This document shows positions 1 through 8,813 of a stretch of DNA of 32,963 bases, one piece after another (within the stretch, counting starts at the first letter, position 1; the number at the start of each line of letters is the position of its first letter). A model generated the notes under the pieces. It saw only the letters and a list, made by a program, of their open reading frames with translations, did no database searches and had not been told where the DNA came from. Location of the stretch: NCBI GenBank assembly GCA_018714665.1, contig DVNA01000040.1:1-32963 (forward strand), read 5' to 3'. The position numbers were made by a program, and so were the translations under genes. The DNA is from Candidatus Gallibacteroides avistercoris. Lineage in GTDB: Bacteria; Bacteroidota; Bacteroidia; Bacteroidales; CHK158-818.

Positions 1-27
1 TAATAAGGATAAAATCAATTTTTTCAT
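1..27 (-). CDS. 5' end of a leftward, truncated CDS with apparent signal-peptide start (MKKLILSLL...)
   Basis: Minus-strand ATG at 27..25 opens ATG AAA AAA TTG ATT TTA TCC TTA TTA, a Lys-Lys plus hydrophobic start typical of a signal peptide. Only 9 codons are visible and the ORF track omits it. Confidence 0.5.
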
Positions 28-70
28 AACTCTATATATTTATTTTGTTTTTACAAAGGAAAGAACCAAA

Positions 71-88
71 TTGGGAATCTTTTGGGAA
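71..88. promoter_or_regulatory. Tandem box TTGGGAA-TCTT-TTGGGAA (11-bp period), candidate response-regulator site
   Basis: Two exact 7-mers 11 bp apart, upstream of the leftward ORF at 27. A similar box lies upstream of the response regulator (2099-2116). Confidence 0.45.
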
Positions 89-103
89 AAATTTCTCTTC
101 TGA

Positions 104-1378
104 CTATTTTTTTTCAAAAATAATTTCAAAATGGTGATTTTCCCGTTCAAAAAAATAGTTTAACCGGATATTGTAAATATCTGCAATGGATTTGACAATG
201 GCCAGGCCCAACCCCGTAGAGTCTTTCTTATTTTTGTCTCCCTGGGAAAAACGTCCCATCACCTCATACAGGTTCAACGGTGCACTCCCCCGGTTTGAGA
301 AACGGATTTTCTTATCGAAAATCGTAACGATTACCGGGCATCCGGATTCGTTGTGAACTACGGCGTTTTTCAACAGATTACGCACCAAAACCGAAGCCAG
401 AGTCTCGCTCATGATAAACCGGCACTCTCCTTTTTCTGCCAACTCTATGGGTGTCTCTTGTTGGTATATCTCCCGAAAGTCTTCAACCATCCGCCTCAAC
501 AAAGAGTTAAAGAAAATCTCTTTTTCATCAAAATATTGCCCGTTGTTGATCCGGGAGTGCATCAACAGCGTTTTATTGAGTTGTATTATGTGATTAAGTC
601 GACTATGGATTTCGGCAATCTGATTTAATTGGGATTCGGTGAATTCTTCCTGTTCAACTAACATTTCGAGCTTGGACATGGCGATGGCCAAAGGGGTTTG
701 CAACTCGTGCGAAGCATTCTCGATAAACCGCTTTTGCATCTCGTAGTTATGTTCGTTACGCTCGGCCATTTTTTGTACCGTATCGTACAACTTCCGAAAC
801 TCTTTTACTTTGACATCTTGTTCCAACGGGTCGTTTTTCTTACCCAACGTAAACCGATCCATCCAATCCAAAAGGCGGAATAAGGGTTTGAGGTTGCGGC
901 GAAAAGTAAAATGGATAATGAGAAAAATGAAAATGATCATGGCCGTGTACAGGTAAACAACATCTGTCAATATCTGTTCGGTCAAATCGTCTTTCTCCAA
1001 TACAGAGGTAAGAATACGCAATTGATAATATTTCCCGTCGGCCGTCCGAAAAACGGTCTTCAACATCCGGGCCGGCTCTTCTTCGTCTTCTATTTCGATA
1101 TATATGGTGGTATCCTTGTATTGCTCCTTCATCCGGTGTGCTGCGGCCGACGAAATCTCATCTATAAAATGTTGTGTCATAATATTTCCGGACGAAAGAC
1201 TCTCTATCCCTTCTGAAAGGACCTTACGGATGATAATCTCCTTATAATCTTCCAACCGATCATCTGTTTCGTCATTTACTTCATCTATGACGTGAAAATA
1301 AAATATGACACCCCATATTGGAAGAACCAACAACAAAACCCACAGTACCTGACGCAACGCATATACTTCTAATCTCAT
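104..1378 (-). CDS. Sensor histidine kinase of a two-component system
   Basis: Two N-terminal TM segments, H-box ENASHELQTPLA, N-box LVRNLLKNAVVHN, G-box STGLGLAIVKSIA. Adjacent to an OmpR-family regulator. Confidence 0.95.
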   Translation of the reverse strand: MRLEVYALRQVLWVLLLVLPIWGVIFYFHVIDEVNDETDDRLEDYKEIIIRKVLSEGIESLSSGNIMTQHFIDEISSAAAHRMKEQYKDTTIYIEIEDEEEPARMLKTVFRTADGKYYQLRILTSVLEKDDLTEQILTDVVYLYTAMIIFIFLIIHFTFRRNLKPLFRLLDWMDRFTLGKKNDPLEQDVKVKEFRKLYDTVQKMAERNEHNYEMQKRFIENASHELQTPLAIAMSKLEMLVEQEEFTESQLNQIAEIHSRLNHIIQLNKTLLMHSRINNGQYFDEKEIFFNSLLRRMVEDFREIYQQETPIELAEKGECRFIMSETLASVLVRNLLKNAVVHNESGCPVIVTIFDKKIRFSNRGSAPLNLYEVMGRFSQGDKNKKDSTGLGLAIVKSIADIYNIRLNYFFERENHHFEIIFEKK

Positions 1379-1379
1379 A

Positions 1380-2060
1380 TCATTCGGCCATTAACATTTT
1401 GTATCCGAATCCGTACACGGCTTTTATTTCGGGTTGTGCCCCGGCATCTTTCAATTTCTTCCTCAGGTTCTTGACCTGAGAATATATGAAGTCAAAGTTA
1501 TCGGCCTGATCAATGTTGTCCCCCCACACGAATTCGGCCAATGCCGTCTTACCGATTAAACGTCCGGGATTGGACATAAAATAGTATAGCAGGTCGTACT
1601 CTTTCCGGTTCAAGACAATCTCCCGGTCATCAACAAATACGGTCCGTTTATCCGGATTTATCTTTAAGTTGCCTACCACCACCTGTACATCGCCGTTATT
1701 TTGCTTGCGACGTATAACCGATTTGACCCGGGCATTGAGTTCGGCCAGATGAAACGGCTTTGCCAGGTAGTCATCTGCGCCCAGATTCAACCCCAACACT
1801 TTGTCATCGATGGAGTCTTTGGCCGAAATGATTATAACACTGTCGGCCTTACGCAGCTCTTTTATCTCCCGCAACAGGTCCAATCCGCTTCCTCCCGGCA
1901 ACATGATATCCAGCAGGATACAGTCATAATCGTAATCGTTTATCTTCAACAATCCCTCTTTATAGTTGGAGGCACACTCGACCACAAAACGCTCTTTTGT
2001 CAACGACTCCCGCATGGTTTCACGCAAGCCATCCTGATCTTCTATGATTAATATTTTCAT
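1380..2060 (-). CDS. OmpR/PhoB-family response regulator
   Basis: Receiver motifs (MKILIIEDQDGLRE, CILLDIMLPGGSGLDLL, DDYLAKPF) and a C-terminal winged-helix domain (NRKEYDLLYYFMSNPGR...VKNLRKKL...YGFGYKM). Confidence 0.95.
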   Translation of the reverse strand: MKILIIEDQDGLRETMRESLTKERFVVECASNYKEGLLKINDYDYDCILLDIMLPGGSGLDLLREIKELRKADSVIIISAKDSIDDKVLGLNLGADDYLAKPFHLAELNARVKSVIRRKQNNGDVQVVVGNLKINPDKRTVFVDDREIVLNRKEYDLLYYFMSNPGRLIGKTALAEFVWGDNIDQADNFDFIYSQVKNLRKKLKDAGAQPEIKAVYGFGYKMLMAE

Positions 2061-2079
2061 CTTGCGACATATTGATTTA

Positions 2080-2087
2080 CAAATTTA
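2080..2087 (-). promoter_or_regulatory. Bacteroidota-type -7 element TAAATTTG for the two-component operon
   Basis: CAAATTTA on + strand equals TAnnTTTG on minus, 20 nt before the RR start codon. Confidence 0.5.
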
Positions 2088-2098
2088 CACAAAATATT

Positions 2099-2116
2099 CT
2101 GGAAACATTTTGGAAA
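2099..2116. promoter_or_regulatory. Tandem box CTGGAAA-CATT-TTGGAAA (11-bp period), candidate autoregulatory site
   Basis: Same 7+4+7 layout as 71-88, placed where the -33 element would be expected. Confidence 0.4.
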
Positions 2117-2192
2117 ATAGTATCGTCTCTCTCCTTTACATTTAATTTATAATTATTCATATCCGATTAAACGATATATGAAAAAGGATTGT

Positions 2193-2200
2193 TACTTTTG
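2193..2200 (+). promoter_or_regulatory. -7 element TACTTTTG upstream of bactofilin gene
   Basis: Matches TAnnTTTG. It lies inside the ORF-track extension but upstream of ATG 2232, which supports the later start. Confidence 0.4.
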
Positions 2201-2231
2201 CATTATTATACAAACGAAAAACGCAACAGCC

Positions 2232-2582
2232 ATGGCAAAGAATAATCAGGCGACCGGCCTTACCCACAACTCTTTGGAGATAGAGACAGTGATTGTTGGC
2301 AATATCACGGCTCCCAAAGACCTGCGCATAGACGGTACGGTACAGGGCGATGTAGCGTGTGCCGGGAAAGTGGTGTTGGGGAAAACCGGTTCAATTGTAG
2401 GAAATATCCAGTGTACTACGGCCGAGATTGCCGGAAAGGTTACCGGCAATATTTCTGTCCAACAATCGCTCACACTCAAAAGCAGTTCCATATTTGAAGG
2501 GGACATTCAAACGGCCTCGTTAATCATCGAACCGGGCGCCTCCCTGAATGGACAATGCAAAATGTCTCGGGAAAACGCATAA
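2232..2582 (+). CDS. Bactofilin-family (polymer-forming cytoskeletal) protein
   Basis: Repetitive beta-helix pattern: IVGNITAPKDLRIDGTVQGDVACAGKVVLGKTGSIVGNIQCTTAEIAGKVTGNIS. Start trimmed from 2178 to ATG 2232. Confidence 0.9.
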   Translation: MAKNNQATGLTHNSLEIETVIVGNITAPKDLRIDGTVQGDVACAGKVVLGKTGSIVGNIQCTTAEIAGKVTGNISVQQSLTLKSSSIFEGDIQTASLIIEPGASLNGQCKMSRENA

Positions 2583-2631
2583 ACCGAAACAACGATTCTC
2601 TCCTCAAAAACATTTTTATGAACCTCATTTG

Positions 2632-2667
2632 GCTGAACTCCCGACAAAAAAGGAATTCAGCTTTTTT
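2632..2667 (+). terminator. Weak intrinsic terminator after bactofilin gene
   Basis: GCTGAA...TTCAGC followed by TTTTTT; short stem and long loop. Confidence 0.4.
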
Positions 2668-2717
2668 ATTATCTCTACCACTCTAAATATCGATACACGC
2701 TATCTAATAAAAAAACG

Positions 2718-2725
2718 TATATTTG
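2718..2725 (+). promoter_or_regulatory. -7 element TATATTTG upstream of MBL lipoprotein gene
   Basis: Matches TAnnTTTG, about 53 nt before the start at 2778. Confidence 0.4.
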
Positions 2726-2777
2726 TAGTATTATAGAGTCGGCTCAACATAACCCAATTTAAATACATATTAGGCCT

Positions 2778-3650
2778 ATGAAAAAAATCTGGCATTATCT
2801 GGTTGCAGGAACGATTCTATTGTCTGTAACAGCTTGTGGAAACAATCCCCGAAAAACAGAAAACAATATGACTGAAACAAATACTGCCCGCAACACCGTA
2901 ACATGGGCTGGCGACAGCGTTTCGGCCGTCTGTGAACTGGACGGTGTAAGGGTATGCTGGATTCGCGACAACGTCCAGGAGAAGCTGATGCCGATATCGC
3001 TGTTTCCCGATGCAGGCAAGAATCTAATAGACAGTCTCTCGCTCCAAGGGGGAATTCCCTCTACCATCAGTACCTTCTTGGTCGAATCGGACGGCAAACT
3101 GATATTGTTCGATACAGGGATGGGGGATAAAAACAGTCGGATGATGGAGGGTTTGCGCTCTTTGAATGTAGCTCCCGAAGATATAAAATACATCTATCTG
3201 ACCCATTTCCACGGCGACCATATCGGTGGGATGCTGAACGATAACCGGAAAGTATTCCCGAATGCAGAAATCTATGCTTCACAGGCAGAATACGACGGAT
3301 GGATGGCGATGGACGACAACAAGAAACAGCAGGCAGTAAAAACAATGGGGGCGTATCAGGAACAACTCCATCTGTTTGCTTTCGGCGACTCCCTGCCGGG
3401 TAAGGTGGTAGCTCTGGATGCCGTGGGACATACTCCGGGGCATACGGTTTTTCAGGTAGGTAAATTCCTGATTATTGGCGATCTGATGCACGGAGCCGCC
3501 TTGCAACTGTCCTATCCGGATATTTGCGCCTCTTTTGACATGGATAAAGCGGCTGCGATAAAAGCGCGCAAATACTATATTCAATATGCAAAAGAGCAAG
3601 GGTTGGTGATGGCCGGTATGCACCTCCCGGTACCGGCGTTCTTGAAATAA
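2778..3650 (+). CDS. MBL-fold metallo-hydrolase, predicted lipoprotein
   Basis: Lipobox-like LSVTACG; metal motif THFHGDHIGG; later GHTPGHT and GD/H ligands. Confidence 0.92.
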   Translation: MKKIWHYLVAGTILLSVTACGNNPRKTENNMTETNTARNTVTWAGDSVSAVCELDGVRVCWIRDNVQEKLMPISLFPDAGKNLIDSLSLQGGIPSTISTFLVESDGKLILFDTGMGDKNSRMMEGLRSLNVAPEDIKYIYLTHFHGDHIGGMLNDNRKVFPNAEIYASQAEYDGWMAMDDNKKQQAVKTMGAYQEQLHLFAFGDSLPGKVVALDAVGHTPGHTVFQVGKFLIIGDLMHGAALQLSYPDICASFDMDKAAAIKARKYYIQYAKEQGLVMAGMHLPVPAFLK

Positions 3651-3670
3651 TCGCAAAAAGAATATCAAAG

Positions 3671-3709
3671 AAAAGGCTGGATTCCCTGCGAAAATCCAGC
3701 CTTTTCTTT
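3671..3709 (+). terminator. Intrinsic terminator, MBL gene / convergent with mltD-like gene
   Basis: AAAAGGCTGGATT...AATCCAGCCTTTTCTTT strong hairpin with U-tract. Confidence 0.85.
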
Positions 3710-3766
3710 ATGAAATATATTTTTTGCTCGGAAGACGAAACGAGGACGCAACGATTCTACTTTTCT

Positions 3767-3802
3767 CCGCTTTTTTCAAAAAGCGGAACCAAAAACTTTT
3801 GG
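3767..3802 (-). repeat. Dispersed two-hairpin intergenic repeat, copy 1 (flank orientation inverted)
   Basis: CCGCTTTTTTCAAAAAGCGG followed by AACCAAAAACTTTTGG. The 20-mer core is identical to copy 2 at 27254-27273. Confidence 0.75.
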
Positions 3803-3888
3803 ATTAAACGCACTATTTCGTATTACCAGAAGAAAGATTATGATAAACGCGTCCCCTTGGGGTGTTACGATGGCGCGAGTCTTCTCCA

Positions 3889-5250
3889 TCAGTTATATAT
3901 AATCAATGTCTTACCAGCTCGTATCTTACTGTTTCTCAAATTATTCCACTCCTTCAAATCTTTGATGGAAACCCTGTGTTTACGGGCTATGGTGGACAGG
4001 GTATCGCCGTTCTTGATTTTATAATAGATCGCGGTTCCTATCCCGGCTTTTCCTTTGGCCAGCAGGGGGCCGGCAATGGAACGTCGTTGCAACGAGTCTG
4101 CCTTATATGCCACAATAGAGTCCTGCTCTTCGATAAAGGCATAGATGTATTGCGAGGGCAGACAGAGCGAACGCGATTTGATACTGTCGCCCGGAATAAT
4201 GTCGCGCCGATAATGGGGATTCAGGTCGCGAATCTGCTCAATAGGGACTTTTAACACTTCGGATATCTGGACCATGTGGTACGGACGGTTCAACTCTACC
4301 GTATCGATGGAGGTGGTGAAATCGGTTTGTACCGGGCAAATATTGTGTTCGTTATAATAAGTCATCACGTAATTGGCAGCAATGAACAGAGGTACATAAC
4401 TGCGGGTTTCACGCGGGAGATAGTAGTATATCTCCCAATAGTCGCGCTTGCCTCCGGCCCGACGAATGGCTTTGTTGACAGTTCCCGGCCCACAATTATA
4501 CGCGGCTATCACCAGATTCCAATCTTGGTATATGTCATACAACTCTTTTAGATAACGGGCGGCCGCCGCACTCGATTTATAGGGGTCGCGACGTTCATCG
4601 ACCAGACTGTTTACCTCCAATCCCATTAATTTGGCCGTAGGGAGCATAAACTGCCACAATCCGGCAGCTCCGGCCCGAGAGGTTGCCTTGGGATTCAAAG
4701 CCGACTCTATAATCGGCAAATATTTCAGTTCCAACGGAAGGCCATTTTTTTCCAACTCCTGCTCAAATATCGGGAAATAATATACTCCCAACCCCAGCAT
4801 ATACTCTACCAACTCACGACGGCGACCGGTATATAAATCAATAAACTGCCTAACTACACTGTTATACGGCATTTCGATATAGGCCGGCAACATCTCCAAT
4901 CGCCTGCGATAAACCGAATCGGGATAAACAATGTTATCTACCTGGCTGACACACGACGAGTCTCTGTGGGCGTATGTTTGCACAAACCAGTCTGTCAACA
5001 GGCTATCGACATCGTTTTCAAGGCTCTCCGGCAACATAATGGCATCGTCGTAAATGGAATCGGCTGCGGGTGAATGTCTCTTCCTGGGCCACTGCTGCGG
5101 CTGCTCTACCTCGCTATCCAGATGTACGGAATCCGGGATAAGACGAATAGAAACGGTATCCGCCCCCAACTGACTTACGGGATGTTGCCCGTATATCAAT
5201 CCGACCGGTACATATAATAAAAAGAATACAATAATTACAACAAATCTCAT
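3889..5250 (-). CDS. mltD: Membrane-bound lytic murein transglycosylase D-like protein with LysM
   Basis: SLT motifs ESALNPKATSRAGAAGLWQFMLPTA and AAYNCGPGTVNKAIRRAGG. C-terminal LysM YKIKNGDTLSTIARKHRVSIKDLKEWNNL. Confidence 0.93.
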   Translation of the reverse strand: MRFVVIIVFFLLYVPVGLIYGQHPVSQLGADTVSIRLIPDSVHLDSEVEQPQQWPRKRHSPAADSIYDDAIMLPESLENDVDSLLTDWFVQTYAHRDSSCVSQVDNIVYPDSVYRRRLEMLPAYIEMPYNSVVRQFIDLYTGRRRELVEYMLGLGVYYFPIFEQELEKNGLPLELKYLPIIESALNPKATSRAGAAGLWQFMLPTAKLMGLEVNSLVDERRDPYKSSAAAARYLKELYDIYQDWNLVIAAYNCGPGTVNKAIRRAGGKRDYWEIYYYLPRETRSYVPLFIAANYVMTYYNEHNICPVQTDFTTSIDTVELNRPYHMVQISEVLKVPIEQIRDLNPHYRRDIIPGDSIKSRSLCLPSQYIYAFIEEQDSIVAYKADSLQRRSIAGPLLAKGKAGIGTAIYYKIKNGDTLSTIARKHRVSIKDLKEWNNLRNSKIRAGKTLIIYN

Positions 5251-5262
5251 AATGTGTGTGTG

Positions 5263-5928
5263 TTAAAAAGTCAGGGCACATTGCAACCCGAACATGGAGG
5301 GATGCAAACGTTCCGGCTCAATCACGGCCGGAGCCACCCGCATACTCAGATCGGGAGAGATGGTAAAGTTGTACAACTGTGCATCAACATAAGCATCGAC
5401 CATGCACAGCAGATACAAACCCACCATGGAAATGATGCACAAATCGCGGTTCCGTCGGAAATAGTCTTTTCGTTTCTTCAACGAACTTTGAAGCCACTCC
5501 ATATCCAGCGACTCTTCGGTCATGTATGCTGGCAGGAAATCCATGTAACTGTTGGTATTGGGGTCATTGTCCATGGCATCGCGATAGGCGGTGGAATAGT
5601 CCTTATAATAACGGTTATTCCACGAGAATCCATAAGTCAACCCCATATATCCACCTATTACAAGCGGCAGTTTCCAATATTTACGGTTATAGACCTGTCC
5701 CAATCCCGGGAAAAGGGCCGAATACCAAACGGCTTTCATCGGATCTGGTGCGAAAACAACAGGTTGAGACACCTCCTGCTCAACAGGTGCTGTAAGCAAC
5801 GAATCCTGATTCAGGGATACGGTATCTTGCCGGAAAACCTCCTTTTCCTGAAAATTATGGTCTTGTGCACGGACCGTAGCCGACACCAGAACAAAAACCG
5901 TCAATATCTGAATGACCTTTTTTAACAA
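5263..5928 (-). CDS. DUF5683-type conserved Bacteroidales protein, signal peptide
   Basis: PMKAVWYSALFPGLGQVYNRKYWKLPLVIGGYMGLTYGF is typical of this family. Located directly downstream of parB. The start appears to be TTG. Confidence 0.8.
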   Translation of the reverse strand: MLKKVIQILTVFVLVSATVRAQDHNFQEKEVFRQDTVSLNQDSLLTAPVEQEVSQPVVFAPDPMKAVWYSALFPGLGQVYNRKYWKLPLVIGGYMGLTYGFSWNNRYYKDYSTAYRDAMDNDPNTNSYMDFLPAYMTEESLDMEWLQSSLKKRKDYFRRNRDLCIISMVGLYLLCMVDAYVDAQLYNFTISPDLSMRVAPAVIEPERLHPSMFGLQCALTF

Positions 5929-5954
5929 AACCGTTCTCTCTTTTTTGAGTTAAA

Positions 5955-6839
5955 TCACGCTTTCAATTTATCCAGGATGGATATTATCCGTTCCAATTCT
6001 TCCTCATTTTTAAAGGAGATGCTGATTTTTCCCTTCCCTTTTTGATTGCAATTCACCTGTACCGGCGTACGGAAATATTCGGACAGGTGTTTTTTCAACA
6101 GGTCGAATGTCGGAAGGTTCTCTTTGGTACTCTTTTTCGGACTCTTTATCGTATCCTGGGACAAACCGTCGTTCATCGATTTGACCATCTCCTCGACCTT
6201 GCGCACCGAATAGCCGTGTTCCAGAATCAACTCGTATATTTTGAGTTGCAACGACGGCGGAATACCGATCAGTGCCCGGGCATGCCCCATATCTATTTTC
6301 TTGTTCTTCAATCCCATCTGTACCTCGGCCGGAAGTTTGAGCAGGCGGAGGTAGTTGGCAATGGTGGCCCTTTTCTTTCCTACCCGGTCGCTCAACTTCT
6401 CCTGTGTCAGGTGGTACTGCTCTATCAATTTCTGAAAACCCAAGGCTATTTCAATGGCATTCAGGTCTTCCCGTTGGATATTTTCGATGAGGGCCATTTC
6501 AACAACCGTCTCGTCTTCAACGGTACGGATATAGGCAGGAACGGTTGTAAGCCCTGCCAACAACGCGGCGCGATAACGCCGTTCGCCGGCAATAATCTGA
6601 TAGCTTTCGTTTCCTACCTGACGCAAAGAGATGGGCTGTATGATACCGAGTTCGCGAATGGATGCGGCCAATTCGCCCAACGCATCTTCGTCGAACTCAC
6701 GACGGGGCTGGTCGGGGTTGGGGGAGATTTTCGACAACTCGATCTCATTGATCGACGACGATCCGCCCGTCTTTATATCGTCCATGGTAATGAGGGCTTC
6801 CAATCCCCTGCCTAACGCATTTCTTTTTACTGCTGCCAT
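5955..6839 (-). CDS. parB: Chromosome partitioning protein ParB
   Basis: IRELGIIQPISLRQ, YQIIAGERRYRAA, ENIQREDLNAIEIA and helix-turn-helix region; next to parA. Confidence 0.97.
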   Translation of the reverse strand: MAAVKRNALGRGLEALITMDDIKTGGSSSINEIELSKISPNPDQPRREFDEDALGELAASIRELGIIQPISLRQVGNESYQIIAGERRYRAALLAGLTTVPAYIRTVEDETVVEMALIENIQREDLNAIEIALGFQKLIEQYHLTQEKLSDRVGKKRATIANYLRLLKLPAEVQMGLKNKKIDMGHARALIGIPPSLQLKIYELILEHGYSVRKVEEMVKSMNDGLSQDTIKSPKKSTKENLPTFDLLKKHLSEYFRTPVQVNCNQKGKGKISISFKNEEELERIISILDKLKA

Positions 6840-6852
6840 ATTCGGAATATCT

Positions 6853-7620
6853 TTATGTCTTGTTTTTCTTTATCAACTCTTCGGCCAACTGCAAATGGTT
6901 CTGGCTTCCGCGCGAGTCGGCATCATACAGCAACACGGGCATACCGTGGCTGGGAGCCTCGCTCAACCGGATGTTGCGCTGAATGACGGTAGTAAACACC
7001 AAATCGTTGAAATATTTTTTCAATTCCTCGTATATCTGATTGGCCAAACGCAACCGCGAATCGTACATGGTGAGCAGAAAACCTTCTATTTCAAGAGAAG
7101 GATTCAATTTTGAGCGAACTATCTTAATGGTATTCAATAGTTTGCTGATACCCTCCAAAGCAAAATACTCGGCCTGGACAGGTATGATAATCGAATCGGC
7201 CGCGGTAAGCGAATTGACCGTTATCAACCCCAACGAAGGGGAACAGTCTATGAGGATATAATCGTATTCGTTGCGAACCTCTTTTAAAAGCGATGCCATG
7301 ACGTGCTCCCGCTCTTCGATATTCAGCAATTCAAGCTCGGCTCCAACCAAATCAATCCGCGAACAGACAAGGTCGAGCCCTTTTACGCAGGTTTCTACCA
7401 TGGCCTCTCGGATGGAGGTACGGGAAATCATACATTCGTATATGGAGGTGGTTACCAAACGCAAGTCCAACCCCAACCCGGAAGTGGCATTGGCTTGCGG
7501 ATCGGCATCGACAAGCAACACTTTTTTACCCAATGAAACCAACGATGCCGCCAAATTGATGGCCGTAGTAGTTTTTCCCACTCCGCCTTTTTGATTTGCT
7601 ATGGCAATTATTTTACTCAT
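6853..7620 (-). CDS. parA: Chromosome partitioning ATPase ParA/Soj
   Basis: Deviant Walker [43 protein letters not shown]. Confidence 0.97.
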   Translation of the reverse strand: MSKIIAIANQKGGVGKTTTAINLAASLVSLGKKVLLVDADPQANATSGLGLDLRLVTTSIYECMISRTSIREAMVETCVKGLDLVCSRIDLVGAELELLNIEEREHVMASLLKEVRNEYDYILIDCSPSLGLITVNSLTAADSIIIPVQAEYFALEGISKLLNTIKIVRSKLNPSLEIEGFLLTMYDSRLRLANQIYEELKKYFNDLVFTTVIQRNIRLSEAPSHGMPVLLYDADSRGSQNHLQLAEELIKKNKT

Positions 7621-7642
7621 AAACTCATTTTATTTCAAGCAA

Positions 7643-7650
7643 CAAAAGTA
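7643..7650 (-). promoter_or_regulatory. -7 element TACTTTTG upstream of parA
   Basis: CAAAAGTA on + strand, 23 nt before the parA start. Confidence 0.35.
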
Positions 7651-7700
7651 AAGACAAAACGCCCAAATCTGAACATCCGGCCGTTATTATTTGCTTTTTC

Positions 7701-7730
7701 TGTTAATAACTTGCCCCGATTGTTGATAAC
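7701..7730. repeat. Direct repeat TGTTAATAAC / TGTTGATAAC, 20 bp apart, upstream of parA
   Basis: 7701-7710 and 7721-7730 match 9/10. Confidence 0.5.
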
Positions 7731-7878
7731 AATTCGATACAAGGGTATGCGACAACTCTTTTGCCCGGCTGACAAAGATACGATTTTTTGCCTATTTTAG
7801 TTTTCTCTTTCAACTTATTTAGCAATCAACCGGATAGGGAATATCGGGTATATGCTCTTTTCTATTCTGCTTTTTTGC

Positions 7879-7886
7879 TATTTTTG
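7879..7886 (+). promoter_or_regulatory. -7 element TATTTTTG upstream of surE
   Basis: Matches TAnnTTTG, 27 nt before the surE start. Confidence 0.35.
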
Positions 7887-7913
7887 TATGAAATCTGAAA
7901 CAAAAACAATCGT

Positions 7914-8699
7914 ATGACAAATAGTAAAAAAGACGAACCTCTTATTTTAATAACCAACGACGACGGATTCGAGGCCAAGGGAATCCAAATATTAACGCAA
8001 ATTGCACTCCAATTCGGTAACGTGGTGGTGGTTGCTCCCGATGGTCCCCGTTCGGGCCAATCGTGTGCCATTACTCCTCGTGATCCGTTGTATATTACCG
8101 AGCATAAAACATCTTCTGACAAATTACGTTTATTCAGTATAAACGGGACGCCCACCGACTGCGTAAAGCTCTCCATACACGAAATCCTGACAGAAAAACC
8201 CGACTTGCTGCTTTCGGGCATCAACCACGGTTCCAACTCGGCAATCAGTGTCATCTATTCGGGTACGATGGGGGCTGTGTTTGAAGGTTGTGTACAACAC
8301 ATTCCCTCCATCGGTTTTTCGCTTTGCTCGCATTTACCCGATGCCGATTTTTCTGTATCTATACCTGTTATCGAAAAAATAACACGTCTGGCGTTACAAA
8401 AATCCCTGCCGAAGGGTGTATGCCTGAATGTCAACATCCCGGCAACGGAGAAGCTGAACGGCATCCGGATTTGCGAACAGGCCAAAGGGTATTGGACAGA
8501 AGAGTTCGTTCGGAAAAGGGATGAATCGGGACGGACGTTTTTCCAACTGGCCGGATATTTTGAAAACGAAGAACCGAACAACACGGCTACCGACGAATGG
8601 GCTTTGGCAAACGGTTATGCATCGGTGGTACCTTGCAAAATAGACAAGACCGCCCGTCTGTTGTTACCTCAATTCGAGCAATGGCTGGGAAACGACTAA
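7914..8699 (+). CDS. surE: 5'/3'-nucleotidase SurE
   Basis: LILITNDDGFEAKGIQ, VVVVAPDGPRSGQSCAIT, NGTPTDCVKL, DLLLSGINHGSN, YSGTMGAVFEG. Confidence 0.97.
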   Translation: MTNSKKDEPLILITNDDGFEAKGIQILTQIALQFGNVVVVAPDGPRSGQSCAITPRDPLYITEHKTSSDKLRLFSINGTPTDCVKLSIHEILTEKPDLLLSGINHGSNSAISVIYSGTMGAVFEGCVQHIPSIGFSLCSHLPDADFSVSIPVIEKITRLALQKSLPKGVCLNVNIPATEKLNGIRICEQAKGYWTEEFVRKRDESGRTFFQLAGYFENEEPNNTATDEWALANGYASVVPCKIDKTARLLLPQFEQWLGND

Positions 8700-8751
8700 C
8701 TCCGGACATCGACAAAGGGGAACTTATAAACCGCTCTCTCTGGCGTATAAA

Positions 8752-8790
8752 AAACAGGGGCTTCGGTTCTAAGACAACCGAAGCTCCTGT
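8752..8790. terminator. Hairpin terminator between convergent surE and tonB-like gene
   Basis: ACAGGGGCTTCGGTT...AACCGAAGCTCCTGT, near-perfect 15-bp stem. Confidence 0.75.
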
Positions 8791-8813
8791 CGATTAAAAA
8801 TCACCGAATACGA

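Noticed and set aside
2009-2024. GGTTTCACGCAAGCCA partial parS half-site
   Set aside because: Only one arm matches, and it lies inside the response regulator CDS.
3710-4024. 104-aa plus-strand ORF containing 'SPLFSKSGTKNF'
   Set aside because: It is a translation of dispersed repeat copy 1 and the antisense mltD end; not a credible gene.
5611-5632. parS-like TATTCCAC|GAGAATCC near parB
   Set aside because: Only about 11/16 match to TGTTTCACGTGAAACA, and it lies within a CDS. No canonical parS seen in the window.
5254-5925. 223-aa plus-strand ORF opposite DUF5683 gene
   Set aside because: Near-complete antisense of an identified family member.
6042-6815. 257-aa plus-strand ORF opposite parB
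   Set aside because: Antisense shadow of parB, no domain signal.
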